The notes under the pieces are model-generated. The model had not been told where the DNA came from and searched no databases. It worked only from the letters and a program-made list of their open reading frames with translations. From Actinomycetota bacterium (GTDB lineage Bacteria; Actinomycetota; Acidimicrobiia; Acidimicrobiales; Microtrichaceae): a stretch of 36,242 nucleotides of DNA. Position 1 is the stretch's first letter. Every line of letters begins with the position of its first letter. The position numbers and the translations under genes are program-made. Positions 16,695 to 26,928 of the stretch are shown one piece after another. Where the stretch lies: contig WLJI01000007.1 in NCBI GenBank assembly GCA_009701845.1, forward strand, positions 1 through 36,242, given 5' to 3'.

Positions 16695-17563
16695 AGTTTT
16701 CTCTGGCCCTACCGATGTTGCCGCCACATCATTTCATTCCACTTGCGCAGGCTGCAGAGGCTGCGGGCTATGCATCTATTGCTGTTCCCGAGTCAGTGTT
16801 CTATCCAGAGGTGGTCTCGGCCGAGTACCCGTATAGCAGCGACGGTGGCAGGTTCTGGGCGGCAGAAACCCCCTTCTTGGACCCTTTCGTTGCTATCCCA
16901 GCGATGGCCGCAGTTACCGAGCGCATCTCGTTCTTTACCAATGTTCTCAAACTTGGCATACGTGACCCGCTTCTCGTGGCCAAGACAGTCTCTTCGATTG
17001 CTGCACTTGCAGACGGCCGATTAGGACTAGGCGTGGGCCTCTCTTGGATTCCGGAAGAGTTCGAGTGGCTTGGCAAAAACATGCGCACGCGTGGAGCTCG
17101 GACCAACGAGGCGATCGAGATAATCCGCCTGGTATGCACCGGCGAGTTTGTCGAGTTCCACGGCAAGCACTACGAGTTCGGCCGCCTGATGGTCCGGCCA
17201 GTACCAACGCATCCGATTCCTATTTTCGTTGGCGGGCTGTCTGAGCCTGGCCTGAAGCGTGCGGCCCGCTTAGCAGATGGTTGGATCTCTGTTGCTAACA
17301 CATCTGCCGAGGTGGCAGATGTGTTGCCAAGGTTGGCTGAGCTTCGCTCGGAGTACGGCCGCTCCGATCTGCCCTTCGAGATCAAAGCGCTCTGCACCGA
17401 TGTGTTTGATCAAGCAGGGTTTGAACGCATGGCACAGATGGGTGTTACCGAAGCAATGGTCTGCCCTTGGTATTTTCGGCCCGGCGACACTTCTGCGCTG
17501 GATCAGCAACTTGATTCAGTCGCTTGGTTCGGCGAAGACTTCGTGAGTCAACTCAGCGACTGA
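16691..17563 (+). CDS. LLM class F420-dependent oxidoreductase (Rv2161c-like)
   Basis: A 290-residue luciferase-like TIM-barrel protein. MKFSLALPMLPPHHF, SIAVPESVFYPE, FFTNVLKLGIRDP, GRLGLGVGLSWIPEEF and MVRPVPTHPIPIFVGG are characteristic of the F420-dependent LLM group. It is expected to use reduced F420 (possibly FMN) for hydride transfer to an unknown substrate. ATG 16691 has AGGGG seven bases upstream. The next genes, convergent after 25 bases, are cofE and cofD, which make F420. This supports F420 over flavin as cofactor. Confidence 0.87.
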   Translation: MKFSLALPMLPPHHFIPLAQAAEAAGYASIAVPESVFYPEVVSAEYPYSSDGGRFWAAETPFLDPFVAIPAMAAVTERISFFTNVLKLGIRDPLLVAKTVSSIAALADGRLGLGVGLSWIPEEFEWLGKNMRTRGARTNEAIEIIRLVCTGEFVEFHGKHYEFGRLMVRPVPTHPIPIFVGGLSEPGLKRAARLADGWISVANTSAEVADVLPRLAELRSEYGRSDLPFEIKALCTDVFDQAGFERMAQMGVTEAMVCPWYFRPGDTSALDQQLDSVAWFGEDFVSQLSD

Positions 17564-17588
17564 GTAGCTCTCTCAAGCAGGCACCCTT

Positions 17589-18314
17589 CTAGCGAAACAG
17601 ATCTTCTTGCGGGGAGCGAATCAGGTTCTCCATCACGCCGACGCGAGCGTTGCCAAGCTGGAATGCCGATTCCTCTACACCGCGAACAATTGCTACTGGT
17701 ATGCCTGTGGACTTGCCCATAACGAGTTCAGCCGCCCCGGCGATCTCGTCCACAATGGCCACCTCGGTCACCTGCAGTTCACGTCCGTAGGAGTCTTGGG
17801 TGCCTCGCAAGTCGAGCACGGGCAGAATCCCAGCGGCGCCAATTGCCACATCAGTCACGCCGCGTCGCCAAGCACGCCCAAAGGTGTCAGAGATAATCAC
17901 AGCCACCTCAATGCCTGTTAAACCCTTTATCCCGTCGCGGATACGGCGTGCGGAGCGGTCAGGATCGACTGGCAAGAGGGCTGCTTCCCCTCTTGCAACG
18001 TTCGACAGATCGATTCCAGCATTGGCACAGACAAACCCGTGCTTCGTTTCGCTAATGATCAGGTCGCCGCGTCGACGCAAAATCCGTACCGATTCCTGCT
18101 CGACGAGTGGTTTGTGGCTCAACGGATCCTCAGGGTCAACCTGAGCCATTGCTCCTTCGGCTTTAGATACGATTTTTTGGGTTACGACCACGACATCTTG
18201 ATGGGCCAACTGCTCGTTGGCTTCGGCAACAGCAGCACAGATCAGAGCGGCAATATCGCTTGCTCGAACAATTTCGGGCATTCCCAGAACGGGAATCAGC
18301 TGTATTGGCTTCAT
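17589..18314 (-). CDS. cofE: Coenzyme F420-0:L-glutamate ligase (single-domain)
   Basis: A 241-residue ligase that adds gamma-linked glutamates to F420-0 using GTP. Family segments: TQKIVSKAEG (45-54), HGFVCANAGIDLSN (92-105) and SDTFGRAWRRG (142-152), followed by DVAIGAAG. It matches CofE alone. Mycobacterial FbiB carries an extra C-terminal FMN domain, which is absent here. The frame is open upstream to 18350, but GAGGGA nine bases before ATG 18314 supports this start, 13 bases after the cofD stop. It is co-transcribed with cofD and probably gmd. Confidence 0.93.
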   Translation of the reverse strand: MKPIQLIPVLGMPEIVRASDIAALICAAVAEANEQLAHQDVVVVTQKIVSKAEGAMAQVDPEDPLSHKPLVEQESVRILRRRGDLIISETKHGFVCANAGIDLSNVARGEAALLPVDPDRSARRIRDGIKGLTGIEVAVIISDTFGRAWRRGVTDVAIGAAGILPVLDLRGTQDSYGRELQVTEVAIVDEIAGAAELVMGKSTGIPVAIVRGVEESAFQLGNARVGVMENLIRSPQEDLFR

Positions 18315-18327
18315 GTTCAGTAGTCCC

Positions 18328-19311
18328 TCATCTAGTGATACTTGCGTCAATGCAGCGCTGCGCCAACTTGGCTGCTGCTTCGCGGTCTGTCATCACGGTA
18401 GGTTCTACGACACACTTCATGCCGATAGCCTCAACCTGCTCTGCAAGGTGTGCATCGATGGTGTCAATGACCAAAGTTGATGCAAATTCAACGTAATAGC
18501 GCGCAATTCCGACTACCGATACCTCGTGGCCGAGTTCTCGTAGTAGCCGGTCCGCTGGCCCTTTGAGTGCCGCTCCGCCAACGATCGGGCTAATAGCAAT
18601 CGTTCGCTCTCTGGCAGCAGTGACTGCTGCTCGCACCCCGGGAACTGCGAGCACGGGGTCGATCGAGACCACCGGGTTTGACGGCGCTATGCAGACAACA
18701 TCGGCTTGTTCGATCGAATCGAGTACTTCCGGTCCGGGCACAGCAATCTCAGCCCCTGCAAAGCGAATCTGACTGACCGCAACATCATGATGTTCGCGCA
18801 CAAAGTATTCCTGAAAACTCAACTCGCGTCCGTCGACGGTTCGTACCTCTGTGCGCAGAGCATCATTGGTAACGGGAAGCAGATTGAGCTCGAGGCCCCA
18901 GGTCCTACAGATTTCTGCAGTGACCTGAGTGAGGGTCGCCCCCGCAGTGCGACGAGAGGTGCGGTACAGGTGTGTACCTAAGTCCCGGTCTCCGAGCGCA
19001 AACCAGCCAGCAGCATCGTTGCCGAGCTCGTCAGTTTGTGAGATCCCGTTGCTCTGCGCATAGTGGCGCACCTGCTCAATGGCCTGCCAAGTTTCACCGA
19101 TGAGTCCCCAACCAGTGACGGGGTTCACCGACTCGGCCAAGGTATAGGTGATGGTGTCAATGTCGGGACTCACCATCAGTGAGTGCAGCACTGTGTCATC
19201 GCCCACGTTCACAATTGCTGTGACCTGAGCTTGCGGCACAACCATGATCAGGCCACGCAAAAACTTGGCCGCACCAACGCCGCCAGCAAGAACTGCAACC
19301 TGCGGTGTCAC
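18328..19311 (-). CDS. cofD: 2-phospho-L-lactate/phosphoenolpyruvate transferase of F420 synthesis
   Basis: A 327-residue CofD/FbiA. It joins the 7,8-didemethyl-8-hydroxy-5-deazariboflavin core (Fo) to an activated phospho-C3 acid; in actinobacteria the donor derives from phosphoenolpyruvate, giving dehydro-F420-0. Motifs: GGVGAAKFLRGL (10-21), NVGDD (35-39), SPDIDTITYTLA, GDRDLGTHLYRT, SNPVVSIDPVL and SPIVGGAALKGPAD. The GTG start at 19311 lies only six bases after the gmd stop and has no clear Shine-Dalgarno, so it probably depends on coupling to gmd. cofC and fbiC are not in the window. Confidence 0.94.
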   Translation of the reverse strand: MTPQVAVLAGGVGAAKFLRGLIMVVPQAQVTAIVNVGDDTVLHSLMVSPDIDTITYTLAESVNPVTGWGLIGETWQAIEQVRHYAQSNGISQTDELGNDAAGWFALGDRDLGTHLYRTSRRTAGATLTQVTAEICRTWGLELNLLPVTNDALRTEVRTVDGRELSFQEYFVREHHDVAVSQIRFAGAEIAVPGPEVLDSIEQADVVCIAPSNPVVSIDPVLAVPGVRAAVTAARERTIAISPIVGGAALKGPADRLLRELGHEVSVVGIARYYVEFASTLVIDTIDAHLAEQVEAIGMKCVVEPTVMTDREAAAKLAQRCIDASITR

Positions 19312-19317
19312 AAGGAG

Positions 19318-20370
<1,053 letters not shown>

Positions 20371-20398
20371 TCATACTGATGACGTCTCGCAGGCCTTG

Positions 20399-20911
20399 AT
20401 GATGAATCCACCAACACCGAACGACTCCCCACTGCTGCATGTTCACGCTCAAGCCGCCGAGCTTGCGGCGCTTGGATTGCGGATTTCTGCGCTGCGCATG
20501 GGACTTGGGTTCACCCAACAGGAGTTGGCGGAGCGACTCGGGATCTCTCGAGTCGCTGTCTCTAACTTGGAGTCTGGTCGAAGTGTTCCCGGCGAGCGGA
20601 CCGTGACCTTGATGGCTGGCCTGTTCGGAATGGAACCCTTTGAACTTGTGCAGGGTACGGCCTACCCGCAAGCCAAAGTCGACCGCCTACCGCTGGTGAC
20701 GGCGAAGTACACAGAGGTGGAGTTACAGCTAGCGCTTCTTGAACGAGACCTTCGATGGTTGGAATCTGCCCCAGCCCAGCTAGCCATTGAGCTTCTCGAT
20801 GGATGGAAGCGACAGCTTCGGGCACTCGCTGAAACCACAGCCGATCGCCGCCAGCTTCTTTTGATTCGCAACGCTCTCGATACGCTCCCGGGTGCCTCAG
20901 GCGCACATTAG
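20399..20911 (+). CDS. XRE family transcriptional regulator
   Basis: A 170-residue protein with a Cro/C1-type helix-turn-helix at about 28-82. The segment FTQQELAERLGISRVAVSNLESG contains helices 2 and 3, followed by a GMEPFELV end. The C-terminal half is predicted helical and charged (LLERDLRWLESAPAQLAIELLDGWKRQLRALAE in outline) and resembles no ligand domain I can name; it may dimerise or bind partners. ATG 20399 is adjacent to ATG 20402 and neither has a good Shine-Dalgarno. It is divergent from gmd and converges on rmd with a four-base stop overlap, which suggests it controls GDP-D-rhamnose synthesis. Confidence 0.85.
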   Translation: MMNPPTPNDSPLLHVHAQAAELAALGLRISALRMGLGFTQQELAERLGISRVAVSNLESGRSVPGERTVTLMAGLFGMEPFELVQGTAYPQAKVDRLPLVTAKYTEVELQLALLERDLRWLESAPAQLAIELLDGWKRQLRALAETTADRRQLLLIRNALDTLPGASGAH

Positions 20912-21819
20912 GACTCTGCTTGAAGCCGTTTGCGGCGGTCGTTCAGCAGATCCTCAAGAGTCTGATCAAGCGGAATCTCGGGCTTCCATCCAGTATCGGC
21001 GAAGATGCGAGAGCTATCACCGAGCAGGATTGGGATATCGACAGGCCGCTGAAGGTCCGGGTCTGCCTCAAGAGTCATGGGAATCGTTGCTAGGGAGATG
21101 AGTCTCTCGGCGAGATCCTGTACAGGGATCGCTGCGCCAGAACAGACGTTGTACACCTGACCGGCCTGACCTTTGTCTACCAACAGCCGGTAGGCCCGAA
21201 CCACATCGCGCACATCGGTGAAGTCTCGCTGAGGACTCAGGTTGCCAACGAGCACCACCGAGTTACCCTCGATCTCGTTTGCTGCAACTCGTGATGCCAG
21301 AGCTGGAGCTACGAATTTGTCTGTCTGCCCTGGGCCGAGGTGATTGAAGGGCCGCGCACGCACCACATGCTGCTCGTACCCTAAAAACGCCTGTAAAGCG
21401 ACGTAGTCGGCTGCCACCTTCGATGCTGCGTAAGGACTCACGGGCCGCAAAGGCAGGTCTTCGGTTATGGGCAAGTCAGCAGCAGTGACTTTGCCATAGA
21501 TGTCGGCCGAGCCAATAGTGAGCACGCGTTCAGTGCCAGCCTCTCGGGCAGCCCACAAAATATTAAGCGTGCCTTCTGCGTTTGCACGGAAAGTTGCTTG
21601 TGGGGTCTGCCACGAGCCACCCACATCGCTAGCCCCGGCTAGGTGATACACGACCTCTGGCTCGCAGCGTCGAAAGAGTTCAAGCAGTGCAGCGGCATCA
21701 AGAATGTCAAGACCGTCGGTGACGCGATCGGTAGCCGTCACCTCATCGCCGCAGTCTTCAAGGTGACGTTGAAGGTGCGCGCCGACAAAGCCTCCTGCAC
21801 CAGTAATGAGCGCCCTCAT
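20908..21819 (-). CDS. rmd: GDP-6-deoxy-D-mannose reductase
   Basis: A 303-residue extended SDR reducing GDP-4-keto-6-deoxy-D-mannose to GDP-D-rhamnose. NAD(P) motif TGAGGFVG (6-13), catalytic Tyr130-x3-Lys134 (YAASK), IGSADIYG, and RPFNHLGPGQ (156-165), which is the hallmark of Rmd and not of GDP-fucose synthase. The ATG at 21819 has CAGGTC about seven bases upstream; the frame is open to 21927 but without family similarity. It is separated from gmd by the XRE gene in the opposite orientation. Together the two give an activated D-rhamnose donor for surface glycans. Confidence 0.9.
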   Translation of the reverse strand: MRALITGAGGFVGAHLQRHLEDCGDEVTATDRVTDGLDILDAAALLELFRRCEPEVVYHLAGASDVGGSWQTPQATFRANAEGTLNILWAAREAGTERVLTIGSADIYGKVTAADLPITEDLPLRPVSPYAASKVAADYVALQAFLGYEQHVVRARPFNHLGPGQTDKFVAPALASRVAANEIEGNSVVLVGNLSPQRDFTDVRDVVRAYRLLVDKGQAGQVYNVCSGAAIPVQDLAERLISLATIPMTLEADPDLQRPVDIPILLGDSSRIFADTGWKPEIPLDQTLEDLLNDRRKRLQAES

Positions 21820-21926
21820 GAAGCGACCTGAGAAAGTTCCGAAGTGAGTCGAGGTTGCATGGGCAGACACTCTACGCGTGAGACGGCCGCGCGCTGGTCT
21901 CGTTCGTTGGTGTCGCAGGTTGCGCA

Positions 21927-24900
21927 ATGCTGCGCGGTACGATCCTTGTTCCCCGGATGAAGGATGCAGTCATCCCAGCTGAGAATCAAGAGCCCAATTC
22001 AGATCCAGATTCTGTTGCCGAAGAACCGGTGGCAGAGATTGGTGATTCCGCGCTGATGGCGACTGGGGCAGCTTCGCTTGAGCAGTCCGAAGCAGACGAG
22101 GCCGACCTTGATGAGAAGTGGGGCTTTGTTCAGCCAGAACCGCTCGTCGGCGTCGGCGCTCCTCCGGTAGTGGCCGTGGTCATTACCTCGAATCCTGGTG
22201 ACTTCTTTGAAGAAGCCCTCGAGTCAATCGCACTGCAGGAGTATGAGAATCTGTCGGTCCTCGTTATCGATAATGGCAGCACCGAGGATCCGACACCTCG
22301 AGTTGCAGAGATTCTGCCCACCGCTTTTGTCAAGCGTCGCGAGCAAGACGTGGGTTTCTCTGCTGCTGCGAACGAAGTTCTAGTAGCAGTCGAAGGCGCA
22401 GCGTTCTATCTACTCCTGCACGACGACGTACGGTTGCCCGAAGGTGCAATCACTGCACTCGTGACCGAGGCCTTTCGCTCGAATGCGGGGATCGTTGGCC
22501 CAAAGCTGGTGGATTGGGATTCTCCGAGAGTGCTTCGCTCCGTCGGCTACGCAGTTGATCCATTTGGCTTCTCATCTTCTGTTTCGGAGCCTGGTGAGTT
22601 GGATCAGTCTCAGCACGATATCGCTCGAGAGGTGTTTGCCGTCTCTGATGCGTGCATGCTGATTCGTGCAGATCTTTTTGCAACTCTCGGAGGATTCAAC
22701 GAGCAGATCCCCTTCTTTGGAGAAGACATCGATCTGTGTTGGCGTGCGCATGTTGCAGCAGCCACCGTGCACCTCTGCCCCTCTGTCGCGGTAGGTCACC
22801 GAGAGGATTTTGAACAGCGCCGCCACTCAGAGGAGCGGTCTGAACGCCTAGAACTTCGCCACGAAGCATCGATGATGCTCAGCAACTACGAACTCCTTCG
22901 CCTGCTCTGGGTGGTCCCGGTTGCGATTGCGTATTCAATAATTGACCTGATTGTCTCCTTGGTGCTTGGCAGGTTCAAACATGCTGGTGACATCTCAGCC
23001 TCGGTTGCGTGGAACTTCGGGAACTCCTTCTCGCTCTTTTCTGCTCGCTCTCGAGTAAAGAAAACCCGGCGAACCCATGATTCTGGTTATCTGCCGCTCA
23101 TGCGCCAAGGGAGTTCTCGACTGAGGGGGATACTCCGCGGTCAGGACACAAGTGAAAACCGTGTGCAATCCGCTACCAACGCGAGTCGCGAGTACCTGCG
23201 AGATATCACTGCTGGCCCAAACCGAGTTGCCGTGGCGGTGTTTATTGTTGCGGTGGCGCTCATGGTGATCGGTGCAAGAAATCTTATTTCTGGGCCATTG
23301 CCCGTGTTCAGAGAGTTTGTCGACGCTGGCAACAGCGGAGGCCAGTTGCTCTCGCAATGGTTCACCGGTTGGCGTGATGCCGGCCTTGGCGAACCAGCAG
23401 TCTCACCCGGAGTTGTGCCCGGGCTTGGCCTTGTGGGCACGTTGCTGTTCGGCGCTATCGGACTTGCGCGACGACTCCTCATTATCCTGCCAATGCTCGT
23501 TGGTGCTGTCGGGGCGTGGAAACTCTTCTTCGCGACGCACTCCACTCGAACCCGAGTAGCGGCACTCGTTGCCTACGGACTGAACCCCGTCGTACTCAAC
23601 GCTATGGCCGAGGGGCGGTTGCAGGCCTTGTGGGTATACGCCGCCGCCCCATGGTTATTGCGTCGACTCGCAATGCAGGCAGGAATGGAACCGTTTGCGA
23701 GGCCAAACGTAGCGTTGCCTTCACGGCTGCGACAGCTTGCAGGAACGGCGCTCGTCTTTGCCCTAGTTGGTTCGGTCACACCGCTCGGCGCTGCGATTTT
23801 GGTGCTCAGCATGTTGCTGCTAGCGGCAGTGTCGTTGTTCAGTCAGACTCCCGCTCAAGCCCGGCGAATGGCTGCCTCCACACTGGGTGGGTTGCTTCTT
23901 GCACTGCCAGTCTTGTTGCCATGGGTGCTTGCTTCGGTGCTGCGAGGCGATGTCGCATCGCTGACGGGCCTCTGGGCCACACGGGGGGCATCCCCTTCCG
24001 CAGCAAGTCTTCTGACGGGTTCGGTTGGCGCAGTCACTGTGGGTCTGTTTGGTTGGGGACTCATCATCGCAGCCATGTATTGCCTCATTGCGGGAAGCAG
24101 CTGGCGCCTGCGCTGGGGTATCACCGCATGGGTGTTGACCTTTGTGTCATGGACGGCCGCAGTGGCGCTCGCTAAGTGGGGATTCTTGGGTGGCGCCGGT
24201 GCAGAACTCGTCTTGATGCCCGCAGCGCTTGGATTGTGCCTAGCTATTGCAATGGGCGTGTTGGCATTCGAACAAGACGTTGTTGGCTCAGACTTTGGGG
24301 TATCTCAGGTGCTGTCGGGAGTTGCTGTTGCGGCTGTGCTGATTGGCCTAGTTCCCATCGGGGTTGCCGCGGCAAACGGGCGCTGGTATCAGCCAGAGGG
24401 TGACTTTCGGAACCTGCTCAATGTGGTCGATAGCGGAACCGATTTCCGAAGCTTGTGGATCGGAGATCCCGATGTGCTGCCTCTTTCGGGCTGGGAACTT
24501 CATGACGGCGAGGGCCTAGCGATGGGTGTCAGTAGCGGGCTTGACCCGCTCATTACTCAACGCTTCCGACTCGACGGAGGAGCAGGAGTCGCTACCCTTA
24601 CTCAGGCTGTCGATGCGGCGCTCAACGGCGAGACAAGTCGACTCGGCCGACTTCTAGCGCCGATGGGGATTCGCTACATCGTGGTCATCAACCGGCCAGC
24701 GCCCGAACCCTTTGCCTCGGCAGAAGTGCCGATGCCGGCGCCAGCTCTTGCAGCATTGCGGGAACAACTCGACTTGCGTGAGGTCGAGATCAACCCAGGA
24801 GTCGTCCTGTTCCAAACCGGCTCGGCTTGGCCCCTTCGATCAAACGTGACTGACCTGGATCTGCCCGCTGACGGTGCCCCGAGTCTCGAGGATCAGTTAA

Positions 24901-25364
24901 GCAATGGTTGGGCCGCTCCGCCAGCAGTTCTTGGGGTAGACCCCGGAACCACATTCTCTGGAACCCTCCAGCCAGATCAGAAGATCGCTCAGTCCGTGAC
25001 TGCAGATCCTGGATGGCAGATGAAGCTTGACTCTGGCGAAGCACCACGAACTGACCTGTTCGGCTGGTCTCAGCAATTCAATACGGCTGCAGGTGGATCC
25101 GTGACGTTGGAGTGGGTAACACCACTTAGCTTGCGAGTTCTGCAGTTGGTCCAAGTGCTCGGCCTACTCGGGCTGCTAGTTCTTGCCATTCGCAACCCTC
25201 GAATGTTCCCTAGATCCTCGCGTCGGAGCGCGCAGGCCTCTGCGGGTGGGCGTGTAGTAGTTGGCCCCGACGGGTTGAGATCAGAAGCAACAACAGCCAC
25301 AGTTGCAGGAAGCGCCATTCAAGGGGTCGACGCGAGCAGCGGGCCACATGGAGAGTCATCATGA
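21927..25364 (+). CDS. Very large GT2 glycosyltransferase with multi-spanning membrane region
   Basis: A 1145-residue protein in three parts. Residues 1-78 are acidic and disordered-looking. Residues about 80-330 are a GT2 domain: VVAVVITSNPGDFFEEALES, VLVIDNGS (111-118), HDDV (165-168) as the DXD-like metal site, and FGEDIDLCWR (264-273), as in rhamnosyl- and galactofuranosyltransferase-like GT2s. From about 430 to 860 there are many hydrophobic helices, then an extracytoplasmic segment and a final helix near 1060-1085. The start may instead be ATG 21957, as neither has a strong Shine-Dalgarno. The stop overlaps the DUF5719 gene as ATGA. A GT2/DUF5719 pair is conserved in many actinobacteria. 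The donor is unknown; GDP-D-rhamnose is tempting because rmd is the divergent neighbour. Confidence 0.85.
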   Translation: MLRGTILVPRMKDAVIPAENQEPNSDPDSVAEEPVAEIGDSALMATGAASLEQSEADEADLDEKWGFVQPEPLVGVGAPPVVAVVITSNPGDFFEEALESIALQEYENLSVLVIDNGSTEDPTPRVAEILPTAFVKRREQDVGFSAAANEVLVAVEGAAFYLLLHDDVRLPEGAITALVTEAFRSNAGIVGPKLVDWDSPRVLRSVGYAVDPFGFSSSVSEPGELDQSQHDIAREVFAVSDACMLIRADLFATLGGFNEQIPFFGEDIDLCWRAHVAAATVHLCPSVAVGHREDFEQRRHSEERSERLELRHEASMMLSNYELLRLLWVVPVAIAYSIIDLIVSLVLGRFKHAGDISASVAWNFGNSFSLFSARSRVKKTRRTHDSGYLPLMRQGSSRLRGILRGQDTSENRVQSATNASREYLRDITAGPNRVAVAVFIVAVALMVIGARNLISGPLPVFREFVDAGNSGGQLLSQWFTGWRDAGLGEPAVSPGVVPGLGLVGTLLFGAIGLARRLLIILPMLVGAVGAWKLFFATHSTRTRVAALVAYGLNPVVLNAMAEGRLQALWVYAAAPWLLRRLAMQAGMEPFARPNVALPSRLRQLAGTALVFALVGSVTPLGAAILVLSMLLLAAVSLFSQTPAQARRMAASTLGGLLLALPVLLPWVLASVLRGDVASLTGLWATRGASPSAASLLTGSVGAVTVGLFGWGLIIAAMYCLIAGSSWRLRWGITAWVLTFVSWTAAVALAKWGFLGGAGAELVLMPAALGLCLAIAMGVLAFEQDVVGSDFGVSQVLSGVAVAAVLIGLVPIGVAAANGRWYQPEGDFRNLLNVVDSGTDFRSLWIGDPDVLPLSGWELHDGEGLAMGVSSGLDPLITQRFRLDGGAGVATLTQAVDAALNGETSRLGRLLAPMGIRYIVVINRPAPEPFASAEVPMPAPALAALREQLDLREVEINPGVVLFQTGSAWPLRSNVTDLDLPADGAPSLEDQLSNGWAAPPAVLGVDPGTTFSGTLQPDQKIAQSVTADPGWQMKLDSGEAPRTDLFGWSQQFNTAAGGSVTLEWVTPLSLRVLQLVQVLGLLGLLVLAIRNPRMFPRSSRRSAQASAGGRVVVGPDGLRSEATTATVAGSAIQGVDASSGPHGESS

Positions 25365-26857
25365 AGACTTCACGGCTTGGACTTATCACGGTTGTCGTAC
25401 TCGGCATTCTCGCCTTGACTGCGTTCTGGGGTGGTAGCCCAGCAGTGCCTGTAGATAGCTCAATCGACGAGATCCTCCCGGAGTCAGGCTCAATCAAGAC
25501 CCTGTCCTCTACTTGGTACTGCGCCGTTGGCGGACTCGGCGAGTCTGCACCGTCTTCACATCAGCTGCTGCTAGCAAACCCTTCGGAAGAAGTCGTTGCT
25601 GTTCGTATCACGGCCTATAACGCTCAAGGTCCTGTTGGCGAAGCCAAGATCATCACCGCGGTTCCCAAACAGGTCACCACGGTTGACGTGAACGCCGTGT
25701 TTGGTGCGAGCGAACTATCTGTCATGGCCGAGTTTGATTCCGGTGCACTGGCAGTTCAGCATCGCATCACTACATCAACCTCGGCAGACTCGGTTCCGTG
25801 TTCAACAACCTCCTCCGAGAAGTGGTTCTTTCCGGCCCAAACCTCGGTTCTAGGTTCCTCTGCTCTGCTTGTTTTGTTCAACCCATTCTCTGCCGACGCA
25901 GGCGTTGACATCACCGCCGCTGTTGTAGACGGGCTGCGCTCGCCAAAGGAGTGGGCGGGAGTTGTTGTGCCCGCAGGAACGACACGAGTCATTGACCTTG
26001 GTCAGTATGTGCAGCGTAGGGATCAGTTTTCGGTCGCAGTTCGACTCCGAAATGGCAGCCTGATTGCAGAGTCGGCTCAGAGTTTCGATATTGCTGCTGC
26101 AGGGGATGTTCCCCCTGAGCGAGGCCTTCGACTGCAACTTGGCGTGCCCGAGGCCCGCGCAGGATGGACCTTTGCTGGCGGTTTTAAGGGCACTGGGGTG
26201 AAGGAGCAGGTTGTGGTGTACAACCCCGGCCGACAGATTGCATCGGTGATTGTTCAGGTCACTCCCTATGGCGGCGCAAGTGACCCGCCGGAGCCATTCG
26301 AGTTGTCCGTCCCAGCGAAGCGTTTTCTGATTCTTGATCTCAGTGCCGAGCAGCGCATTCCAGACACGGGCTTTCATGCCATACGCGTCGAGAGTTCAGC
26401 CAAGACTCCTGTAGTTGTTGCTCGCACCACGCAACTCTTCGGCCCGCCTGCGGTCGATGCAGACCCTGCAGTGGGTACACGCCCGAACGAAACTCTCGGG
26501 GTAGCGATAGCTACGGGAACACCTGTGTACGCGCGGCGATGGACAGTGCCGGGAGTGCGAACAGGCCCGGATCAGCAGCCGATGATCTTGGTTCATAACC
26601 CCACAGCGGGCATCGTGACCATTGCTATTGAGGCTCTTGCGGGCGAGGCTCAACCTATCAACATTGCAACAGATCTAGAGGTAGGTGCAGGCGACAGTAT
26701 CTTTGTGCCGCTCGCAGTCCCTGAGCTTGCAGGAGCGGCTGACGTAGCGCTGACCTTTACGGCTAGTGATTCTGTAGCAGTGGAACAACTACTGACGTTC
26801 GCTACACAGAACGATCTTTCATTCGGCTCCGCCGTGCCGGTGGTTGGCCCGCGCTGA
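25361..26857 (+). CDS. DUF5719 family secreted or anchored protein
   Basis: A 498-residue protein with an N-terminal hydrophobic segment (LGLITVVVLGILALTAF, about 6-22) acting as signal or anchor, and a long beta-rich extracytoplasmic region. Repeating stretches such as LLLANPSEEVVAVRITAYN, LLVLFNPFSADAGV and EQVVVYNPGRQIASV look like internal repeats of a beta-sandwich, each with an xNPxxxxA core. RRWTVPGVRTGPDQQPMILV is close to what I recall of DUF5719. The ATG is inside the stop of the large GT2 gene (ATGA), so the two are made together and may form a complex across the membrane. Its function is unknown. Confidence 0.8.
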   Translation: MKTSRLGLITVVVLGILALTAFWGGSPAVPVDSSIDEILPESGSIKTLSSTWYCAVGGLGESAPSSHQLLLANPSEEVVAVRITAYNAQGPVGEAKIITAVPKQVTTVDVNAVFGASELSVMAEFDSGALAVQHRITTSTSADSVPCSTTSSEKWFFPAQTSVLGSSALLVLFNPFSADAGVDITAAVVDGLRSPKEWAGVVVPAGTTRVIDLGQYVQRRDQFSVAVRLRNGSLIAESAQSFDIAAAGDVPPERGLRLQLGVPEARAGWTFAGGFKGTGVKEQVVVYNPGRQIASVIVQVTPYGGASDPPEPFELSVPAKRFLILDLSAEQRIPDTGFHAIRVESSAKTPVVVARTTQLFGPPAVDADPAVGTRPNETLGVAIATGTPVYARRWTVPGVRTGPDQQPMILVHNPTAGIVTIAIEALAGEAQPINIATDLEVGAGDSIFVPLAVPELAGAADVALTFTASDSVAVEQLLTFATQNDLSFGSAVPVVGPR

Positions 26858-26928
26858 TCAGACACGCAGTCTGGGTTCTTGAGACTCCCTGATTGTTCCC
26901 GCTGCCTCTACTGCGCCACACTTTGGTA

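Noticed and set aside
21820-21927. N-terminal extension of Rmd
   Set aside because: Arg- and His-rich, not part of the SDR fold; the Rossmann strand starts at MRALITGAGG.
23516-24175. 219-residue open frame on the + strand
   Set aside because: It is an alternative frame inside the large GT2 gene, with no motif and an unnatural composition.
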